DNA of 64,000 nt from Trichlorobacter thiogenes. Lineage in GTDB: Bacteria; Desulfobacterota; Desulfuromonadia; Geobacterales; Pseudopelobacteraceae. The notes beneath the pieces were generated by a model. That model made no database searches, was not told the DNA's origin, and saw only the letters and a program-made list of their open reading frames with translations. Both the position numbers and the translations under genes were made by a program. Shown here in pieces: positions 61,601-64,000 of this stretch (within the stretch, counting starts at the first letter, position 1; the number at the start of each line of letters is the position of its first letter). Location: the NCBI RefSeq assembly GCF_900167465.1, contig NZ_FUWR01000006.1, forward strand, positions 106,948 to 170,947. The letters run 5' to 3'.

Positions 61601-63563
61601 TCACGGCGTAATCCGTAATTTTATGAAGAGACGTACTTACGTAATAATAGGTGGAACCAGTAAAGGTGGTATCGATGGTGTATGAACTTGTTATGGTACA
61701 GGTTTCCGGGGTCAGTGAGCTGTAGGTTGCAGGAAGGTGTAACAATGCGTCATCAAGCGAAGAATGTGCGCTGACAACGCCGGTTCCCCCAATGAAAATG
61801 ACAGGGGCTGCAGTAAAAATAGCGTTCTGGGCATACTTGCCGTAGGTAAACAGATCGGCACTACTGGTGGCGCTGGTACCGTTGTAGGTTGTAACCGTAA
61901 CATGTACCACATCACCAATTGCCGCCGTAGGAGCCACGGCGGTGATCTGGCTGTCTGAGTTGACGACAAAACTTATGGCATTTTTGCTGCCAAACATCAC
62001 ACGCAATGCATTGCTAAAACCGGTACCGGTTATGGTTACGTTTGTGTTGACATCAGCAAGGCCGCTGGATGGAGAGATTGAGATGAGCACCGGCGGGACA
62101 GGAGGGCTTGCAAAGCGCATTACGGTAATTTTATTGCCGAATTGAGAATCCTTAAAGGCTACAGTGGGAGTGCCATCAGGAGCAAATGCCAGAGATGTGT
62201 CTCTCGCTTTCATGATCCCGGCGTCCCCGACCGTAATCCAACTGCCGCCGGTATATTTCATTACACCGCTTTGGAGGCCGACGCCACCTGCATATGCCAG
62301 ATAGGGGGCGCCATCAGGTGCGAATGCCAAAGAGAAAGCCCAGCCTGCTTCGGGTGTAAATCCGGCGCTTCCCACCAGATCCCAGCTGCTGCCGTTAAAC
62401 TTCATCACCGTGGCTTTACCAGCGTTTACTGCATCCGAATACACCAGATAGGGGGTGCCGTCAGGAGCAAAGGCCAACGGGCACGCAAGCCCCCACCCCC
62501 CGGGGGTGGCAAAGGGAAACGCCGAGTTTCCCACCAGCTCCCAACTATCGCTGTTTAACCTTTTTACACCGATTGTCATACCAGAAGCTTGAGTTGGGTC
62601 AGAGCTGAGATACGAGATATACGGAACTCCGGCCGAGCTGAATTTCAGTGAAAATACGAGAGCCGCTCTTGTCGCATCTGAAAATGCAATCCCACCCACG
62701 GGCATCCAACTGCTGCCGTCATATCTCATTACCCTGGTAATGCTATTTTCAACTTCAGTAAAAGCAGTATATGGGGTCCCGTCCGGGGCAATCGCCAAAG
62801 ACATATAGTCGATGATACCAGATGAAAACCCGGCATTTCCCACAGAAGCCCAGTCGTTGCCGTCAAATTTTTTCACGGTGGGTTTCATGCCGTTTACGGA
62901 ATCTTCATACGCAATATAGGGGGTTCCATTCGGAGCAAAAACCAGAGAGATGGGATAATCACTCGTGAAAAATCCCGGACTCCCCACGGTGACCCAGCCA
63001 GCGCCATCCCACTTCAGCACCGTACCGGATGTATTGTGCAAATACGCCAGATACGGTGTGCCATCCGGTGCATAAGCAAGCGCATGATAGTCGCTACTGC
63101 TTGTAAAACCGGGATTACCCAGCAGCTCCCATACCGGATTGCTGTAGGTTGCGGCGGCAACTGTGGTCAGGTTTGCTGTCACCGGGGTCGGCTGCAGGGA
63201 TATGCCGTCATCGGCGGTAAAACAGGCGGTGTAATTTGTCGTCTGGATCAGGTTAGCTATGGTGTAGCTGCCGGAGGAATTGGCAGAAAGCTTTAAAGAG
63301 CCACGTCGAAATGCCGGACTGCCGTTGCTGTCAAGGCCGTCTTTCACCTGCGCGCCGGTGCCGCACGGTGTGCCGCTGCCGGGCAGCAGCGTAATATAGC
63401 CGGTGCCGTTTTCACTGGCCTGCACGGTCAGGGTAACCTGATTGGCCCCAAGGTTACTGGTGGCAGGGGTGGTCAGCGCAGGGATGCCCGCCTGGGCCGG
63501 AACAGTAATCAAGCTTACAAAGAATACAGCCAGCAATGCCATCATCCATTTTAATTGTCGCAT
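58689..63563 (-). CDS. Very large secreted protein: propeller-like repeats, IPT/TIG, InlB, LamG, shared C-terminal module
   Basis: A 1624-residue protein with AGGGAG before the ATG and a signal peptide (MRQLKWMMALLAVFFVSLIT ... AQA). Domains: a fibronectin-like domain (about 28-140) and about 6-7 FAPDGTPYLAY / VMKF-GSSW repeats of about 50 residues (about 140-500). IPT/TIG (ISPSSGLADVNTNVTITG), a second Fn-like domain and a second block of FAPDGTL repeats follow. An InlB repeat, LamG (SWWRGERNGLD), TIG, and the C-terminal module (LYGGYDGMFSVKG ... SLQVSGVVVK) end the protein. Likely an extracellular adhesin or matrix protein. Confidence 0.88.
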   Translation of the reverse strand: MRQLKWMMALLAVFFVSLITVPAQAGIPALTTPATSNLGANQVTLTVQASENGTGYITLLPGSGTPCGTGAQVKDGLDSNGSPAFRRGSLKLSANSSGSYTIANLIQTTNYTACFTADDGISLQPTPVTANLTTVAAATYSNPVWELLGNPGFTSSSDYHALAYAPDGTPYLAYLHNTSGTVLKWDGAGWVTVGSPGFFTSDYPISLVFAPNGTPYIAYEDSVNGMKPTVKKFDGNDWASVGNAGFSSGIIDYMSLAIAPDGTPYTAFTEVENSITRVMRYDGSSWMPVGGIAFSDATRAALVFSLKFSSAGVPYISYLSSDPTQASGMTIGVKRLNSDSWELVGNSAFPFATPGGWGLACPLAFAPDGTPYLVYSDAVNAGKATVMKFNGSSWDLVGSAGFTPEAGWAFSLAFAPDGAPYLAYAGGVGLQSGVMKYTGGSWITVGDAGIMKARDTSLAFAPDGTPTVAFKDSQFGNKITVMRFASPPVPPVLISISPSSGLADVNTNVTITGTGFSNALRVMFGSKNAISFVVNSDSQITAVAPTAAIGDVVHVTVTTYNGTSATSSADLFTYGKYAQNAIFTAAPVIFIGGTGVVSAHSSLDDALLHLPATYSSLTPETCTITSSYTIDTTFTGSTYYYVSTSLHKITDYAVIKADKVGTCTIAVDFPETADHAAVRGTQSITIIPAVAPPLTAPTVSNLGANQATLTFQASYDSIGWFTLLAGSNVPCGSANQVKAGLDSANNTAYRRGSLSLTGNTPGHYTVRNLSGNTQYTLCFIADNSMIQPTPVAVNLTTNAAKNFALPVWVVSTYQAMYESPSVGGISFAPDGTIHVAYNKDDPSVRYSQTHQQVDRIIGNNAYNLNEFNWLTWTGYIGTVSPVFAPDGTLSIIDARSVQSYISYGGGSGWNKKQLTTEDIFSGSVAFAPNGELYVGAKVKLGGIDLDLVRRFDGTNWVDVGTQSLLQSPGAFPNNFIAFAPDGSLYLAGNQKFLRFDGSDWVSVGELSADITAFAFAPDGTLWAAAGAPSKIYKFNGSDWFDMGSDGTTSGRGGVTSIAIAPDGTPVIAGTDGVWPEKVYVKKLSGSSWVSLADLDLPDNMSRLNNSRNVAVTFSPDGTPYVAYAPFSPNTYTVLRLVDTAQYVTYNGNGNSSGSVPVDTTGYAQNATVTVLGNSGVLAKNGYVFNGWNTAADGSGASYQPGATFVMAASSTLYAQWAAPVAPPSGLVSWWRGERNGLDVLGTNNATLHSATSFSFASGKVGQAFSFSGTISEYLDAPSSASLNFGTGDFAIATWVKSSDNGSYRRLVTKRTGGTWYSLALNDGKAFFEIAGGVNCTSSTTVADGKWHHIVVSRDPTGTSSRKYRLYIDGVENTSLDDGGLNLDNSAPLEIGKWAAESYGGIYSGLMDELQIFSRSLSATEIHGIYNAGPAGLALVPTVTNISPSSGFASGGTSVTITGSGLNNATAIKFAATDATDFSVNSDTQATATSPAGVIGQTVDVTVTTPGGTSATSSEDLFTYTLQYQAKNQTTGNSYSTLAEAIAVASAGHEIRAYGGQFDGTVTLGTSLNLYGGYDGMFSVKGSLPTTLNGSLTLNGGTTKVDSVTVKGVLSIKGGSLQVSGVVVK

Positions 63564-63605
63564 ACCTAAACTCCCTGAAGAATATGTATCCTGTAAACCT
63601 GAAAA

Positions 63606-63676
63606 CGGCAGTTACTCACGCGAAGCCGCGAAGCTCGCGGAGGAAAACAATAGAGAGATCCAACAGCGACCTCTTC
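63606..63676. repeat. Upstream repeat with GCGAAGC heptads (copy 2)
   Basis: Same block as 56611-56678 (CGGCAGTTACTCACGCGAAG, CCGCGAAGCTCGCGGAGGAA, CAACAGCGACCT), again about 45 bp upstream of a gene encoding MRQLK at its start. Confidence 0.75.
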
Positions 63677-63763
63677 ACTTTGCCGTCTTTTCTTGTAATC
63701 CTCTGTGACCTCTGTGACCTTGTATGTTCAGCGTGTAGCATCTAATGTTCTTTCAAGTAGCCA

Positions 63764-63906
63764 GGGAATGACAGCTTGATCGTGTTTTGGGACACCAAGC
63801 CCGTCACAGAGCGTAAGGCGTCATTCCCTTCCTCCCAATAGCCCGAACAGTTGACTGGGGACCATCTGGATCCCGCATTCTGCAAGAACGGGAAAGGAGA
63901 AAGACT
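63764..63906 (+). ncRNA. Probable IS110-family bridge RNA region (left-end non-coding)
   Basis: Directly upstream of an IS110-type transposase start. GGGAATGAC (63764-63772) pairs perfectly with GTCATTCCC (63820-63828). Inside it GCTTG (63774-63778) pairs with CAAGC (63796-63800), enclosing GTGT/ACAC (63782-63785 / 63792-63795). A third hairpin, CCCG-TTCT-AGAA-CGGG, lies around 63872-63894. IS110-group elements encode a structured bridge RNA in this left-end segment. The exact RNA ends and guide loops cannot be set from one incomplete copy. Confidence 0.55.
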
Positions 63907-64000
63907 ATGGGAAAGAATCTGTTTATCGGCATTGATGTTTCTAAAGCTATTCTTGATGTTGGTGTCATTCCAACAGAAGAAGTAAAACGTTTCACCAATG
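63907..64000 (+). CDS. IS110-family transposase, N-terminal part (runs off the window)
   Basis: The ATG at 63907 follows AAAGGAGAAAG and encodes MGKNLFIGIDVSKAILDVGV, then PTEEVKRFTN to the window edge. IGIDVSK.-LDV is the first catalytic Asp motif of the RuvC-like DEDD domain of IS110 transposases. Only 31 residues are visible, so completeness cannot be judged. Confidence 0.88.
   Translation, partial: MGKNLFIGIDVSKAILDVGVIPTEEVKRFTN

Overview
The window looks like a chromosomal segment of a Geobacter/Trichlorobacter-type member of the Desulfuromonadia. This is inferred from the many periplasmic multiheme c-type cytochromes, an NrfD/FeS/cytochrome quinol-oxidising gene set, sigma54-dependent two-component pairs, an HrcA/CIRCE-controlled dnaK operon and large repeat-rich secreted proteins. 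I could not run a database search, so family names rest on motifs and gene order.

Region 1 (1-7.0 kb, + strand): NifX/MTH1175-like proteins, two MinD-like ATPases with ferredoxin inserts and an Mrp/Nbp35 ATPase, resembling the Desulfovibrio orange-protein (ORP) cluster. They are followed by a sigma54 response regulator and a histidine kinase whose periplasmic sensor carries two c-type heme motifs. Region 2 (7.1-17.7 kb): three transcription units, each headed by a strong -24/-12 (sigma54) promoter and each starting with a homologous ~80-residue membrane protein. One encodes small membrane proteins and TatA. The second encodes a small membrane protein, a degenerate receiver, a 58-residue membrane protein, a pentaheme cytochrome, a Tat-exported FeS protein, an NrfD-like quinol subunit, a dodecaheme cytochrome and a kinase-less heme sensor. 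The third repeats the small-protein/receiver set. I read this as one heme-sensor-controlled respiratory regulon.

Region 3 (17.9-21 kb): an orphan PAS histidine kinase diverges from an octaheme tetrathionate-reductase-like cytochrome. Region 4 (21-27.6 kb): accessory DNA with a serine resolvase and its res site, a truncated YgjP-type metallopeptidase, a KfrA-like protein, an unrecognised minus-strand operon, an excisionase-like protein and a tyrosine integrase abutting tRNA-Gly. Region 5 (27.6-35.5 kb): housekeeping genes (murI, hrcA-grpE-dnaK-dnaJ) and a small diheme cytochrome.

Region 6 (35.5-41.7 kb): a large multiheme cytochrome diverges from a histidine kinase/sigma54 regulator pair. The shared intergenic region has two palindromic operators and a sigma54-like promoter. 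A truncated IS4-type transposase follows. Region 7 (41.8-50.6 kb): enoyl-CoA hydratase, TIM-barrel isomerase, DUF294 protein with a sodium/solute symporter pair, trmB, fabI and an hflX that appears to start at ATC. Region 8 (50.7-63.6 kb): four large secreted repeat proteins. Three share a C-terminal module, and decayed remnants of the same family lie between them. The window ends in the first codons of an IS110-family transposase preceded by a strongly structured non-coding stretch, a probable bridge RNA.
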